From positions 1,952,090 to 2,016,089 of the forward strand of contig OY811971.1 of the NCBI GenBank assembly GCA_963681505.1: DNA of 64,000 bases. Reading direction: 5' to 3'. This DNA is from Eunapius fragilis (lineage: Eukaryota > Porifera > Demospongiae > Spongillida > Spongillidae). Numbering within the stretch: the first letter of the stretch is position 1; each line of letters opens with the position of its first letter. Positions 10,539 to 22,879 of the stretch are shown here, in pieces. Made by a program: the position numbers and the translations under genes. The notes under the pieces were generated by a model. That model was not told the DNA's origin. It searched no databases and saw nothing but the letters and a program-made list of their open reading frames with translations.

Positions 10539-10840
10539 TGAGTATATAGTGCGGTAGAGCTGATATACTTTTGGCACACATCCTGCGCCATACACCACAC
10601 ATGGTTGTTGTGGACATGAACTACCCAGTACACTGTAAGCTTAGCTAATCCATTATCGTCTCAGCTTAGCTGATCCAAAGGCTGTATTTTGTGGCACCCT
10701 GTATTTTATTATTTTATAGTGTTTTATTTTGTGTTAAGCATCAAATAATTAATAACAGGAATACATAGACATATGGCTAACAACATCATGACCTAACATA
10801 TACTTATCCTAATGCACTCACGCACTCACTCATACAATAC
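10539..10840 (-). repeat. Right inverted terminal repeat
   Basis: It is the inverse of 5501-5802 and closes the composite element. Sequence beyond 10845 no longer matches the left flank. Confidence 0.85.
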
Positions 10841-11019
10841 CGCTATTATTATACTAAAAACTCTTCCTTTTCACTGTCCATCTTAAATGTTCCCAACACA
10901 GAAGCTGCATTGCCACGTTGGACAGCAACTGAGAGTCTCTGAGTGAGGTATGCAAAGGAGTTATGTGTTTGTTCTATGATTATATTACTACATACTAATT
11001 TTACTAGAGTAATAACTTT

Positions 11020-11330
11020 CACTCTTTCAGTAATAAAAACATTCTCTAAGAGAACTTTCACTTCTACAATTAATGTTGCATGGTTGATACAAATTAAAGC
11101 CACTGCTTAGGAATTCTCATGTGAGTTGGTACCATACAGGATTAGAAGGCAATAGTGTCAAAGCATGGGAACAAGGTAGACTACAGTGGGTACATGAACT
11201 TTAGCACACCACGGAAGTATGCATACAGGTGTATTTCACTTCAATCAACTTCATTCTTACACACTATTGCCTTCCAATCCTATATGCCACCAAGTTTCTC
11301 TTAGAGAATGTTTTTATTACTGAAAGAGTG
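11020..11330. mobile_element. Hairpin MITE
   Basis: The ends 11020-11054 and 11296-11330 are a perfect 35-bp inverted repeat containing AACATTCTCTAAGAGAA. A second inner inverted pair (GGATTAGAAGGCAATAGTGT near 11138 against the inverse near 11257) makes a long hairpin. Flanking sequence at 11340-11530 occurs inverted at 26740-26920. It shares the AAAACATTCTCT motif with the MITEs at 12550, 38216 and 52587. Confidence 0.7.
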
Positions 11331-12549
11331 CAATGTCATTGCTATATAATGCAGAACACAAGCATAATGAAAGCTCAGAAAACTAGCCAGCTGGATCTTG
11401 CAGGGATAGCCCGAGCATTTTCCTTTATCAAGGTAAAGCTTAGTCTGCCGTACATCTCCTTTGTCACTATGCTTCACTGAAGGCTGAGCCTATTGCTATT
11501 CTCCAGCTGGTGCGCTGGAATGTCGGTTTGTTTTGATCTTGTACACCAAAGTTTCTGTTGATCTGATGCCTCCGAGCTGAGATATGCCGTTAAATCCGTG
11601 CTTTCGACTGGGGAACTGAAAAATGATAACCAAGGGGCGGGCCGGTATGACATCTATATTTCCGGTACTTGTTGACAAATGTTCGGTCAATAATTAACAC
11701 TGTGTTGTTAGATTTTTAAAATTACATCCTGTTAATGTTAAACAATGAAGTTAACATTAAAGAACGCCAAAAAAAAAATGGCAGCTGCAATTGATGAAAC
11801 TGCGTTGTTGTTTTAAAATTGTGTGAGACTATAACATTATTCTGTATCAAATTCATGGGCACAAAAAGGTGCCTTCCGCACTTCAAGGGCTAGTCTGACT
11901 CTACTAACTATATTGTCGAATCAGGAACTACGATAGTAGTTCCTATATAGGAATTGACCCGGGTCGTGAATATCATTGAAAAAACCGCGACCCGCGTATA
12001 ACTCGCGTATCGAGAAACGGATAGTGTTGCTCTTTGTTGCTATCGAACCAGAAGGCAAAGACGGTCATTTTAGTGCTTTACTCCAGTCTTCAAAGTGTTT
12101 GCTTTAAGAGAACAAAACGTTCGTGTTTTACCTCGTTCCCAGACCAAATCTTCTCCGTCGTCAACGTCGTGTCGTCGTCGTCTTCTTATTCTCGGGTGAG
12201 TATAACTCCAGATAGGAAAGGTTTTAAAGAGCGCCAATTATACCAATCGCTTTAGAATCTCCTGGAAGGACATCTTCAAGTATCAGGTGTAAGAATAAAG
12301 CATAAAACTGACATACGTAATCATTAAGTAATGCGGAGTGTTAAATTGAAGCGTTCCATGACGACATTTACGTATATTTAGAATTGTGCAAACAAAAGAG
12401 GAGAGTTAAACAACGAGACGACGAGTTAGAATCCTCCCGCGTTCTATACAGTGACCCAAACAAAAGCGGGCGTCTGCTCGTGACGGAAATCGAAGCAGGG
12501 GGGAGGGGCATTTGCCAGTATTAATAATCGATAATAAAAAATAGAGGAA

Positions 12550-12833
12550 ACAAGTAAAGAAAAACATTCTCTAACGAGAAAGTTGGTGGGATATAGGAAT
12601 TGGAGGCAAGGGTGGTGTAAAAAGGAAGGAAACAAGGTTTTTGGAAAAGGAAAATGAGACCAAAATCCAATATTTAGCACATGTACATGTAACAACCAAA
12701 AGAGTGCTAAATGTAGAATTTTTGTCTCATTATCCTTTTCCAAAAACCTTGTTTCCTTCCTTTTTACACCACCTTTGCCTCCAATTCCTAAATCCCACCA
12801 ACTTTCTCGTTCAAAATGTTTTTCTTTACTTGT
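12550..12833. mobile_element. ACAAGTAA-type hairpin MITE, copy 1
   Basis: It begins ACAAGTAAAGAAAAACATTC and ends with the inverse; the arms pair over about 130 bp (for example GTTGGTGGGATATAGGAATT against AATTCCTAAATCCCACCAAC). The downstream flank of receptor copy B begins directly after it. Confidence 0.85.
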
Positions 12834-13269
12834 AATAAAATTAAGCCATTGACTTATTCCATTACATATGTATGTGCCATAGGAAATGCATGTACTGATC
12901 AATGGTATATCAGTCTAAACGAATTGTCGATGGCAATAGAACAATTTTCAGTTGTAGAAACAGTCTTTATAAAGCCATGTATTTTTTTTAAGAGGGTCAT
13001 GAAGAAATGTATGGTGTACCAGTCTCGCTCAGATAGTTGGTTGTCTCTCATGATATTAATTAGTTAAGGTCTCACCTCTCATGCATTTGGCAGCCATCAT
13101 TTGTTCACTGTGGAGGCACACCACATACACCAACACTGTTAAATCATAATCAATAAACATAAGATGCTATAAATGCCACAATGTATTTAATACTATTTTT
13201 AAAATAATTCTATCACCTCCATACGGCACATAACTGTCCAAATCGATTCATTATCTCCAAATGTAGGAA

Positions 13270-16200
13270 TTAACTGTAATGGTGTTCAACCATTTCATAC
13301 AAGTCCTGTCCACCTGTTGTTATATCACCATATGCCTCACATGACTTCATGGTGATCACATCACTGAGACAGATGCATGTGTATTGGTCCAACCACAGGA
13401 GAAATGCATGTATTGGTGAGAGAGAAGCATGTATTGGAGAGATCTATGAATTAATTGGTTCAAACAGTAGGATGAGATTATTTTACCGGTTGTCAGGCTG
13501 AATATCCTTTGAACTCATATTAAAGGCATCACTGTGGTGTGTGGATGTCTGAAAGTGGCACAAACCTCTTCTCTGCATATAGATAACCATTGCTACGACA
13601 ATGATCACCATGATAACTAGAAAACCCGCAAACTCCGCTACAAGTGAGCCAGCAAGCACTGACATGGAGATATCATGTTTGGGGTACCAGTTAACAACAT
13701 TAGTTCTTAATACTCCTTCCCATTACCTGGGATGAAGGTGGGTGTGTCACCTACTGGACCAAGATGTAGCGTTGCCACAAAGAAAGGAGAGGTATAAGGA
13801 CCCATGGCTCCATCACTGTTGACTGCTGCCACCTCAACGGAGTAGTTGGTATAAGGAGCCAGTCCAGTCACAGTCATTGCCCTCCCAAAGGTAGCTACTG
13901 TCCTTCTCACACCACTGGTCACAGGTCCATAGATAACACTGTACCCCACTATCACACTGTTCTGGTCCACACAGGGGACTTCCCCCCAACTGAGGGTGAC
14001 AGAGGATGAGGTCATGATCACTTGAGTGAAGCAGTCAGGAGGAGCAGAGGGAGCTGTTGAGTGATGGGAAGGGAGTCAGCCATCTTGAGATGAGGTCATC
14101 CACTCACCTGCTGAAAAAGTGTTCACCATCACACTAGCTGAAGGGCTGCTCCTCCCACCATTTGAGGCAGTGAGGGTGATGGTATAGGGACTGAACTCCT
14201 GCAGTCCAGTGATAGTGTACTGAGTAGCATTGCTAATAGACTTAGTCCCACTAGCACCACCACCAGCACATGGTCCCTTGTAAGTGTAGGAGAGGGTGTA
14301 GGTGGTAGCAATCTTTCCTGGAGGTCTTGACCACATGACAGTGATGGATGTTGAGTTGACCTGTGCTATCACAGGGAATAGTACTGGGGAGGAGGGAGAA
14401 AGGGACGCACAGTGGAAGCAATGGGTTAAAATCCATTGCAATGGGTTAAAATCCATGAAGAATAGCAACTAAATGTAGCTTATTTCATTTTCCAATTGTA
14501 CAAAGGTCACTTCTTTTTCAACTGCATGATATAAATTTTATCCAGAATGTCTAGTTACAACACTTGTCCACTCATTTAAGTGGTGGAATCACTCCTTCTT
14601 TAACAATGACATATTGATAGAATTATGAACTACCGACTACATAAAGCTGTATGACTGAGCATCTTTTTGTTGATTCAGAAATCAGACGTATGATTTATAC
14701 CTTATCAGCAATTGAAGTTTTGTCATGCTTTCAAGGTATTTTCATTGGTTTGGCAGTCATCTCTGACCTTAGTAAGAACTGTTTGTCCCACAGGCACTGC
14801 CATCTGTCAACTTGCAGTACACGAAATATGCAATTCTATGGTAGTGCTTTGAAATTCAAATGGTACTGAGTCCAACTTGGCACCTTCGATTTTCTTATCA
14901 AATTAACTATTTATTTATGAAACCATTTCTACTCCATTTCTATCAATGATAATTCTAGTTACCGAGTTGATGCCCATTGCTACTTCAACATTGTCTTTAT
15001 GTAAGGACCATGCCCCTTAAATAAGGAAGATTGGAGACTTAACATTAAAACAGCACTTGGAACATAATAATACATCCGCTTGCATAAACATTTCCAAATA
15101 ATATACTTACGTCCAACCACCAGTACCAGGCAGTTCTTTGCTGACATCCGCCTGAGCAATGACAAGATATGGACAAAACACTCAGTATTGTTCTAAGTTG
15201 TATTTATGCATTTACATTAGAATTGAATCTATGCAAATGTAGTAAGTTCCCTATGGAAATTACCCATGCTGTGATCCTATTGCCACTAGCCTGGACCAAG
15301 CTGAGCTATGTGAACAACGGGAATAACTCCTACGAACAACAGAAAATTACAGGCATTCATTTCTTGCTTTTTTTCTCAAAATTTAGTCAACACAGATAAA
15401 CTATTAACACAATATGGGTCTGCTATTACTACCAAATCGATCATCCTTCTTAAACTGAAAATTAGTTGGTTGCTATGTCTAACCAAAATTTGGTTTGGTG
15501 TGTGCATTGTATTCATGGTTTGACGTTTAAACCAAACCAAAATAAAAGAATTTCATCAACACAGGATTTGAACCCAGTACCTCTTGACCCAAGAAGTACC
15601 AAGCCATTGCTATTGTTTTATTGTTAAACGTATTGGAATACATTTTACAGCTTATAATTACAATATTAAAACGGTTGGTTTCAACCACAAAATTGGTTTG
15701 GCATTTTGATTCGACCACAAATACCACTGGTTTTAAAAACTTTGTTTCACGTGGCAACCAACTTTTTTCAATTCTGTTTTGCTGAGAGGCAGAATTACCA
15801 ATTTGGTTGTAATAAATTATCATAGTGCACAGCGGGTTTCCATGCAGGCAATGAGAAACAAAGCTGGCTATAAAATACTCTGCACGCACATGAATGATGC
15901 CCAGTTTATTTGACAGATGTAATTGAATTGTATGGATAGTTAAATATTCTGGCCATGGTATCTCTCACTCATGACTAAATAATGTGCATTATTTATTAAT
16001 GCACATAATTGCCTTTTTACGTGTTTTCTTTTATGTTCTGTTTATCTGTGTAGTGCTACTGAAAATCAAATCGAATCAAAACTTGCCTTTACAATCATGC
16101 AGTGATTGAAAAGTAAAAATCAAGTTTGTTTTCTCCTATGTTCCTGTTCTACTCTAAAACAGGTTCTTTGGCAGCATGGGTTACAAATGAGACCAACTGC

Positions 16201-18060
16201 ATGGTATATTGACAGATTTAACTCTGGTTTCTATTGTGTTTTTTTTTTAATAAACAGTGTACCTGCACAGCCATTAACTAATTAATTATCAGTTTGACTC
16301 ACCCTAGATTGTCAACAGCAGCATAGCACAGTATATTTGTGCCATATTGTGAGTAATCAGGTCTCCAATTCAATGTTATATAGCGTTCTTTAAAACTGTT
16401 GCCAGAAAGAATAGATGATTTTGTCATTCCTTTTGGAGACACAGTAATAATTTCAGTTATACTGTAGAGACAAAACAAGAAGTTAGCTTCATCCCCTGGG
16501 GTTTTATTACATACTTTCTGCCAATGCTGCTCTGAGCTGTAATGTTGTAACTCCATGTAACATTAGGCAGCACTGAAATGTAAGAATTATCTGGCAATGT
16601 ACCAATGATACGTGGAATGTCACTGCAAGGACTTGTGCTGTTGTATACATCAACAATGAACTGGAGTGGAATGCTGCTGAGGGGGACATTTGATAACAAG
16701 GATTCAAAATCTTCTATCTGGATTGCAATTCCATATTTTCCTATGCCAGTAGTACCAATGTCCAGTGTGCACTAACAATGAAGTTCATTAACACCATTAC
16801 TGTACTACACAAATTGTCTATTTATTACATTATTGATGCTTCCCAATATCGTTTGGCAGTGGCTACCACATTCACGTTGTTCAGTTTTTGCCCATCTGCA
16901 TATAACAACATCCCCATCAGAATCATCAACTGCATGTATAAAAATGTGAAATGATTCTGTATAGCATCACGGAATATTTTTTCATACCCGGAATTTTGAT
17001 GGTCCTACCACAGCCATACTGCATTTTAATAATTGGTAGCATGTTTGTAATGGGTGAAGAGTTTCTGGTAGAGTTTGATGTTATCCTTAGTCCCCATGAT
17101 CCAGATCCAATATCCTTAATCCAACAACAGTCTGAAAACCTGCAGTTAATGACACAAATGCAAAGCAGCAATGCATGTTACTGTGTAACCTGTATTTTGC
17201 AGAGATTACATAAAATGATGAGAATATGAAATACTAACTGGATTAACGGCCCAGCTGTCAGCTTTGGTACCATTGAAAGCATGGTTCAAGTAATTATTTG
17301 GTCTCTAAGTCAAAGATTATAGCTCATGACCCATGCCAGCTTTTACTCTTCAACTTGTGCGCCATTTGTTCTGAAACCAGATTCTGGCACCGAAGGAAAG
17401 CCATTTACAGCACTGATTATAGTTGGTGGTCCCAACTAATATATTTGGATACTGTTCTGTGAACAACCGACCGTTCATGTTATACATTGTTATCTTTATG
17501 CCAGTGCTTATCCCTGCCTGCTGATGCCTTCTTAACACTACTTATGTATTGCAACTTACTCTCCAACAAAGGTTACATTTCTATATACAAATGTCTTTTC
17601 ACCAGATAACCAATCTTGTGAAGTGCTGAAATCTCCATTTGTACAGTTGTCATATTTATAACTGCACGCGTTAAGACAGGAAATACTCGTTCCACTACAG
17701 AAATCATTTCTAGATCTCCAGAATGTTTGAAGGGTAATCTCCATCTATAAATGAAACATAACTGCAATTACAAAATCCGGGATTTTGTGTACAAAATTTA
17801 TACATGTAATTTAGAATTCAAAAAAGCCCTTTGGACCAATTTGGAGTACCACTAAAATTAAGTATTCAAATTCACGAATCCGATTTTCAGTTGTACAATG
17901 TACGCAATGATAATTGTATGATTACTAAAGTTAAGTACCTCACCTGACTAAGTTCATCATTGTACTTCGATGACATCGTTCCTCCTCTGAAATGGGAACA
18001 TGCTATTTCGTTGATCAGGAGTGTGTAGCACAGGTGCCACAGAATGGTCTTCATCTTCAT
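13270..18060 (-). CDS. FN3 receptor copy B, intact, single-pass, ITAM-like tail
   Basis: Eleven minus-strand exons: 17944-18060, 17560-17744, 16988-17139, 16829-16929, 16515-16771, 16303-16461, 15111-15151, 14108-14365, 13727-14053, 13487-13658 and 13270-13363. They sum to 1863 nt with matching phases, giving 620 aa and TAA at 13270-13272. The order is: signal peptide (MKMKTILWHLCYTLLINEIA), a CSHFRGGTMS module, a cysteine-rich ectodomain (about residues 40-340), two FN3 domains (about 340-530), and a membrane segment (FAGFLVIMVIIVVAMVIYM) followed by QRRG. The tail of about 60 residues carries YGDI and YEMV seven residues apart, ending HHYS. The predicted role is a cell-surface adhesion or recognition receptor (inference). 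It lacks the EGF exon found in gene D. It is the only copy with a full intact reading frame. Confidence 0.75.
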
Positions 18061-19022
18061 CTAATGTACAGAATAACATTATGGTGGGATGTATATGATA
18101 GCAACAGCATGTGCTCATTGCACAGTAGTTTAGCACTGGTCAGGACATAAAGTTAGGAATGGAATATTATAAGGTTGTGCAATACCCTCGAGTACATAAA
18201 TTGATAACAAAACTAGTAATATGTAGCAAGAAGGAAAAGAATAAAACATGCATGCAAATTGAAAAACATAAACTGCTTGTGTACCTACAATAGTGAGTAA
18301 CCTAAGAAGGATTGGGTAGATAGTCATATTTAGAACCATTGCAATGATTTATTATAAGTATTTAAAATGACACTATGTCATGTACATGTTCATGAACCTA
18401 CTTTACATTCTATGTGCAATGAAGTGAGCAAGCTGCGAAATTCTTGGGCCTTCGTAATATACTCGGCAATTTGTACCAATTTCAAAACCTAAGCATCGGA
18501 ACATGAAAGTCTAATAAATGGTACTCACCACACTAAATCATGGTAAATAAGGTAAACAAGCCATGGAGGGAAATAAGCCATGCATGGAGCAAAATAAGCC
18601 ATGTAGGGAACTAAGCCATGAAACTTTGATGCTTGAAATTAGTATTTAGAGGTTCCAGAGTGACATACAACACCGATGTTGAGGTAGCAAGACTGTTTAC
18701 ATGTTTTTTCATTAATGATGTCTTAATTTCATTGGCTTGAATTTGATTAACTCATTTGTAAAGTTTATTAAATGCGTAACCTGCACTAAAAGCTATGTTC
18801 TTAAATCACACAAGTTCATTGTAATTGAAGGTATTTAAGTGTGAATTTTATTATTAAATACAAATCAATTACTAATAGGTCAAAAACCATTTGGTTATAA
18901 AGTATAGCAATTTGAACTTGTCCTGGTCACCAATTCTTTTTTGCTCAATTGCTTTCATCAGAATACAGACATGAGCTATGTGGTGGACGTGGCAAGCTAA
19001 TACTCATGTACATTAATTGTTA
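18061..19022. other. Upstream of copy B, no gene seen
   Basis: AT-rich sequence with a few repeats of the phrase AAATAAGCCATG (about 18568-18620). No coding region is recognised. The promoter of copy B should lie here, but I cannot point to a defined element. Confidence 0.35.
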
Positions 19023-20390
19023 CAGGGCCCGCTGAGATGGGGGGTAAGGGGGGCAGCTGCCCCCCACTCTTTTGGCTGATTATTTTTTATTTTTACACAT
19101 GGTTTATGACAGATGCGGGGAAATCTTGATTATTTTGGGGAATAATACCCTCCTAGTGGTTTGTATGATCATTCTTGCAGTATTTCCTATTAAAAACTCA
19201 ATACGTATTTGTGACTGCCCTATGAAGTTTTATACAGGCTCGTATTGTTGGACAATTCTGCAAACATGCTGCGCCAGGTGCCCTTTGTTTTTCTATGCAA
19301 TTCCTGGTCTATCGCACTACTTATACCACTGTATTGGTTTTCGGTGTATACAATTTTTTCTTATAATATTCGCTTTTGCATCCATTTATTAAGTATAGGC
19401 TATAGTGTATATCGGAACTGTACCTTGAATGCTGAGGCACATCGTTAAAACTATAATAATGAGCTGACTTTTAAAGGTTACAATACGACAATTGTATATG
19501 CCTGCTGATTCTTTACTTTTCCAATTTCATGAGGAGTAATATTAAACATGTTTAGCTTAGAAAAAAAATCTATAGAAGGGAATTATGAATAATATATATT
19601 TCCCTGCATCTGTCATAAACCACGTGTTAAAAATGTAACGATGCAGTATAAGATTGCATATAATACATACATACAAGCATGCAGGCCCACCGCACGACCA
19701 GCCTTTTGTTCTTTTGTTATTGTGCAGTGTATCCACCTCAAGTCATAAAGCTTTGATTGTTTGCTTGACAAAGGGACTAGGGAACTCTGGAATATATTTG
19801 CTTGTGTTAGATAGCCTGCCAACCGATTGGTTTCGAACTCTAATACCGGGTCGGTCCGCTACGTATGCAATGGGCGAATCTCCTTAATATAAAGCATAGC
19901 TACGTTCTTCCTAGTAATCCAACCATGCTTAAAGATATTTTAATGTAATGAAGCACGTGGTACTGCAGATGTGCCAAATGAAGATGATGACCATGTATAC
20001 TTTACCAGACGACATACCTGCACCCGAGGATAGCCATACTTGCAATGTGAAAAGTACGTTGTTACGGAGATTGTTACTGACAGACTAAACAAATCTTGGT
20101 CAATCCAACTACTAAGGCAGTTAGTGAAAGATCTTTTTCGACCGCTCGTAGCTTGAAAACTTGGCTAAGTTCAAGCATGAACAAATTAAAAAGTTACTGC
20201 TCAGTTTATTAAAATGTTCGATTCTGGAGTTACACCATTTTGCGCACCTTTCTAATCACCCTGTATAGATTGATATGAGGTATTATGAATAACTGCGAAG
20301 GTTGTGTTACAAGTTAATTGCTAACATCGAGGAGTACTGAAACTGAAATCTGCCCCTCCCCCCTCCCCCCCCCCCCCCCCCCCACTTTAT
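19023..20390 (+). mobile_element. Decayed hAT-like transposon
   Basis: It starts CAGGGCCCGCTGAGATGGGG with nearby G/C runs. It contains a hAT transposase C-terminal relic (listed separately) and ends near a CTGCCCC plus poly-C tract at about 20350-20385. The ends are approximate and no clean target duplication was found. The rest of the transposase is not readable. Confidence 0.45.
20102..20197 (+). pseudogene. hAT transposase C-terminal (dimerisation) relic
   Basis: A 32-codon stretch beginning NPTTKAVSERSFSTARSLKT and followed by WLSSSMN closely fits the conserved SERxFSxxxxLKTWLRSxM pattern of the hAT C-terminal dimerisation region of animal hAT/TTF-type transposases. The frame stops shortly after. 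It is a fragment of a dead transposase. Confidence 0.7.
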
Positions 20391-20476
20391 AATACCATGA
20401 TTATTTGATATGCCAAACACAGTATAAAAGAATGGATACAATATTTGGAATGGACCTTGAGGATATATATATATAT

Positions 20477-20732
20477 ATGGGACAGTGTCCAGCTAAATCA
20501 CCCTTATGGTACTTTTTCAAAATTTCCAGAACAAGCAAAAGAAAAGTAACGCTCGCATTGAAATGTATGGCTAATTATAAATTCAGCGCCTAATAACTTT
20601 GTGAGGGATAGTCCGATTTATGATGCGTAACAACCTTTTGACAGAAGCTCATGGGCGTTCAAGGAAAATCAAAAAAATTGAAAACTTGAAAAACTAGTCA
20701 GAAGGGTGATTCTGCTGGACACTGTCCCATAT
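20477..20732. mobile_element. GGGACAGTGTCC MITE, copy 1
   Basis: The ends GGGACAGTGTCCAGC and its inverse GCTGGACACTGTCCC frame about 250 bp and sit within TATATA tracts. Inner termini also pair (AATCACCCTT against AAGGGTGATT). A TA target duplication is likely, which suggests a Tc1/mariner-type MITE. Confidence 0.75.
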
Positions 20733-20977
20733 ATATACATATAATATTATAAATATATATATATATAGCATTGAGATCAATTCGATACATCTTCCAAAGC
20801 ATCAACGCAATCAAAATCAAGTTCTTATTGTTAACACAATACATCACCCCATTACTGTGAGAAAATACAGTGTGGTGTCTTACTAACTCATTGTGGGTAC
20901 CAACATCAGATAGCCCACAGGGTTCAAAAAGGCCACATCTTTAGGTAGGAGTGTTCAAAACATCGTTATGTACGTTG

Positions 20978-21227
20978 AAGGGTCCTGTTGTATTGAATTC
21001 TTACGTTTTTTTATCTGTTACGGAGATATAGTTGTGCACACTTTGAGCATGGTTCCCGCTCAATTTGCACCAATGATTTAGGCCATTCAATGTATAGGAA
21101 GCGGGTGCCTAAATCATTGGCACGAATCTTGCAGGAAACAGTGAATGCACTTCGCACAGCTATATCTCTGTAATGGATAAAGTAAAAATTAATCATATGA
21201 ATTCAACAGTGACAGGACCCTATTGCA
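20978..21227. mobile_element. Hairpin MITE
   Basis: GGGTCCTGTTGTATTGAATT pairs with the inverse near 21203-21227, and GGAGATATAGTTGTGCACAC pairs with sequence near 21150-21170. Related but larger copies are at 22184-22530 and 57150-57440 (opposite orientation), sharing the GCTATAACTTCGGA-like and CACATCAT tracts. Confidence 0.55.
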
Positions 21228-22183
21228 TAAATACAAATTTGAAGCAATTTGATTGCTCCTACCTGAAGATGTGCATTGTGGTTTTGAACCCTATGGGGTA
21301 TCGGTCCCGCTTTGACTAAGGTACCAAAATGTATTTCAATAGTGTGGTATGCCGCGAAATAGGAAGGTGATATGTCAATATTCAAAAGATGCATCGATTT
21401 GATTTCTATGCTATATATATATATATAAATTTGCAAGGCCCATTTTCTCGTAGAACGTTCCATTTACACACTTAAACTATATACGGACAAAGATAATTAT
21501 GAAAAATTTTTAGCACTGAATGCTTGGGAGCGTATCCATAGAGGTTTCCGTGTAGCCCGGAAACTACCCCTCACCCCCACCACCCCCAACCACATTGGCC
21601 ATCCCGATCCTGTCCCCCTTCGAGGTTAAAAAAGGTGCAACAAAACTAACTGACTTACTTGTGTAATTAATCATTAGCTTACCAGTTTAGTTCTTTGGAC
21701 GCCATACATCTGATGCATGCAAGTTTATGTATGCATGTAAATACACACACTCAACTGTAATAGATTCTACATGCACAGTGTAAGTAAAAAAAAAAGTGTC
21801 TATCATAAAAACTTCATGATGCATGCAAATGCTTGCTGCACTTATTATAAGTACTGCTTGGATAGTAAAACTGTGAATGTTGTGTCGTCGTCTAAAAAAC
21901 CCTGGCTTTTTGCCAGTCCAAAATATGAATAACCGTATATGTGAGATGATTACTTATACCCCCAAATGTGTTGAAACGTGTTTATGACATTAGCAACTTT
22001 ATGGTTACGTGCATGTCACTATAATATACATTTATTTTTATATTTATACTATTGTACTGACTTGCATGTATGCAGTGCATCGAATTGTTTATAATCAACA
22101 CAACTTGTTCTGAAAAATTTGAAAAAGTATCACAAGGGTGATTTTGCTAGACACTGTTCTATGCATATATTTATGGGACAGTC

Positions 22184-22560
22184 TCCTAGAAAATGGCCCT
22201 CCGCTATATATTTTAAAAGTTACACGTTTGAATCGCTATAACTTCGGACTGGTAAACGCTATTGACTTTCTTTTTTCAACACATCATACTACACCATTTC
22301 TATAAAGTATAATAGATTTTGGGGTCTTTCATTAGCTTCGTGCCAGCATAGCAATGTCCAATACCCCTTTGGGTTCCAACTCCCCATATCTTTCGGCAAG
22401 AAATCTCTATTCACTTCAAATTTGGTTTGTACGCAGAGGGTTCCTGTACCTATTGATTTGGTTATTTTTTCTTTATCCATTATGTATACGGGGATACAAC
22501 TGTGCAAAATAATTGCATATTTCCCGGTCGTTTCGCGACATTTATCTGAGGACATGAATA
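22184..22560. repeat. Dispersed repeat related to 57150-57440
   Basis: The segment containing GGCACGAAGC, a GACCCCAAAATCT-type tract and ATGATGTGTTGA (read on minus) recurs in the opposite orientation at 57340-57400. It starts with GGGACAGTCTCC, resembling a MITE end. Confidence 0.5.
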
Positions 22561-22879
22561 TGCAATTACTTCCTGTTAAATATCTATGTCTCCGCCCATC
22601 TATACACTATACAACAAGTATGCGGCGTTTTCGCTTCTTGCAAATGTCTGGTTCTGTTCCCCTTTTTGGCTTCGTCACCATAGCGAGCAGAAGCTAAAGA
22701 TTCTTAATACGTGGATTCAGCTGCCATCAGCCTGCACAACACTATACGTACTCTGTAGTGCATGCACGTATAAATCGAGCATGTTGGCTCGGTCAAACTG
22801 GTTCATTTATGTGTGCACAACGCTGCAGAGCATGAAAGTGCACGGTGTGTAGAGCTAGCTTAATCTGAAACGCATTTTT

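Larger units (their letters stand above)
5501..10840 (+). mobile_element. Composite tyrosine-recombinase (DIRS-like) element
   Basis: Left (5501-5802) and right (10539-10840) ends are inverted copies of each other, about 302 bp each, starting at a GTGAGTGCGTGAGTGCATTA-type sequence. Between them lie a large palindrome (5804-7613), a gag-like reading frame with its own TATA-like box, a minisatellite, and a tyrosine recombinase with all family motifs but broken frames. Inverted terminal repeats plus a gag-like ORF plus a tyrosine recombinase are the hallmarks of DIRS-type retroelements, yet no reverse transcriptase or RNase H sequence is visible. It may be a deletion derivative or a different class of tyrosine-recombinase transposon. 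Flanking sequence on the left is receptor copy A. Confidence 0.6.
10841..13269. other. Intergenic between the DIRS-like element and receptor copy B
   Basis: Apart from the two MITEs listed, no gene is seen. The part at 12835-13269 is the duplicated flank that also follows copies A and C. Confidence 0.5.

Noticed and set aside
17350..17538. Possible extra exon in copy B (reads GIKITMYNMNGRLFTEQYPN)
   Set aside because: It looks coding, but gene D has no equivalent, there is no good donor at its end, and the exons on either side already join in phase. It may be a relic.
19072..19392. 106-codon hydrophobic frame
   Set aside because: It lies within the decayed hAT-like element and has no recognisable family; it is probably a chance frame in AT-rich DNA.
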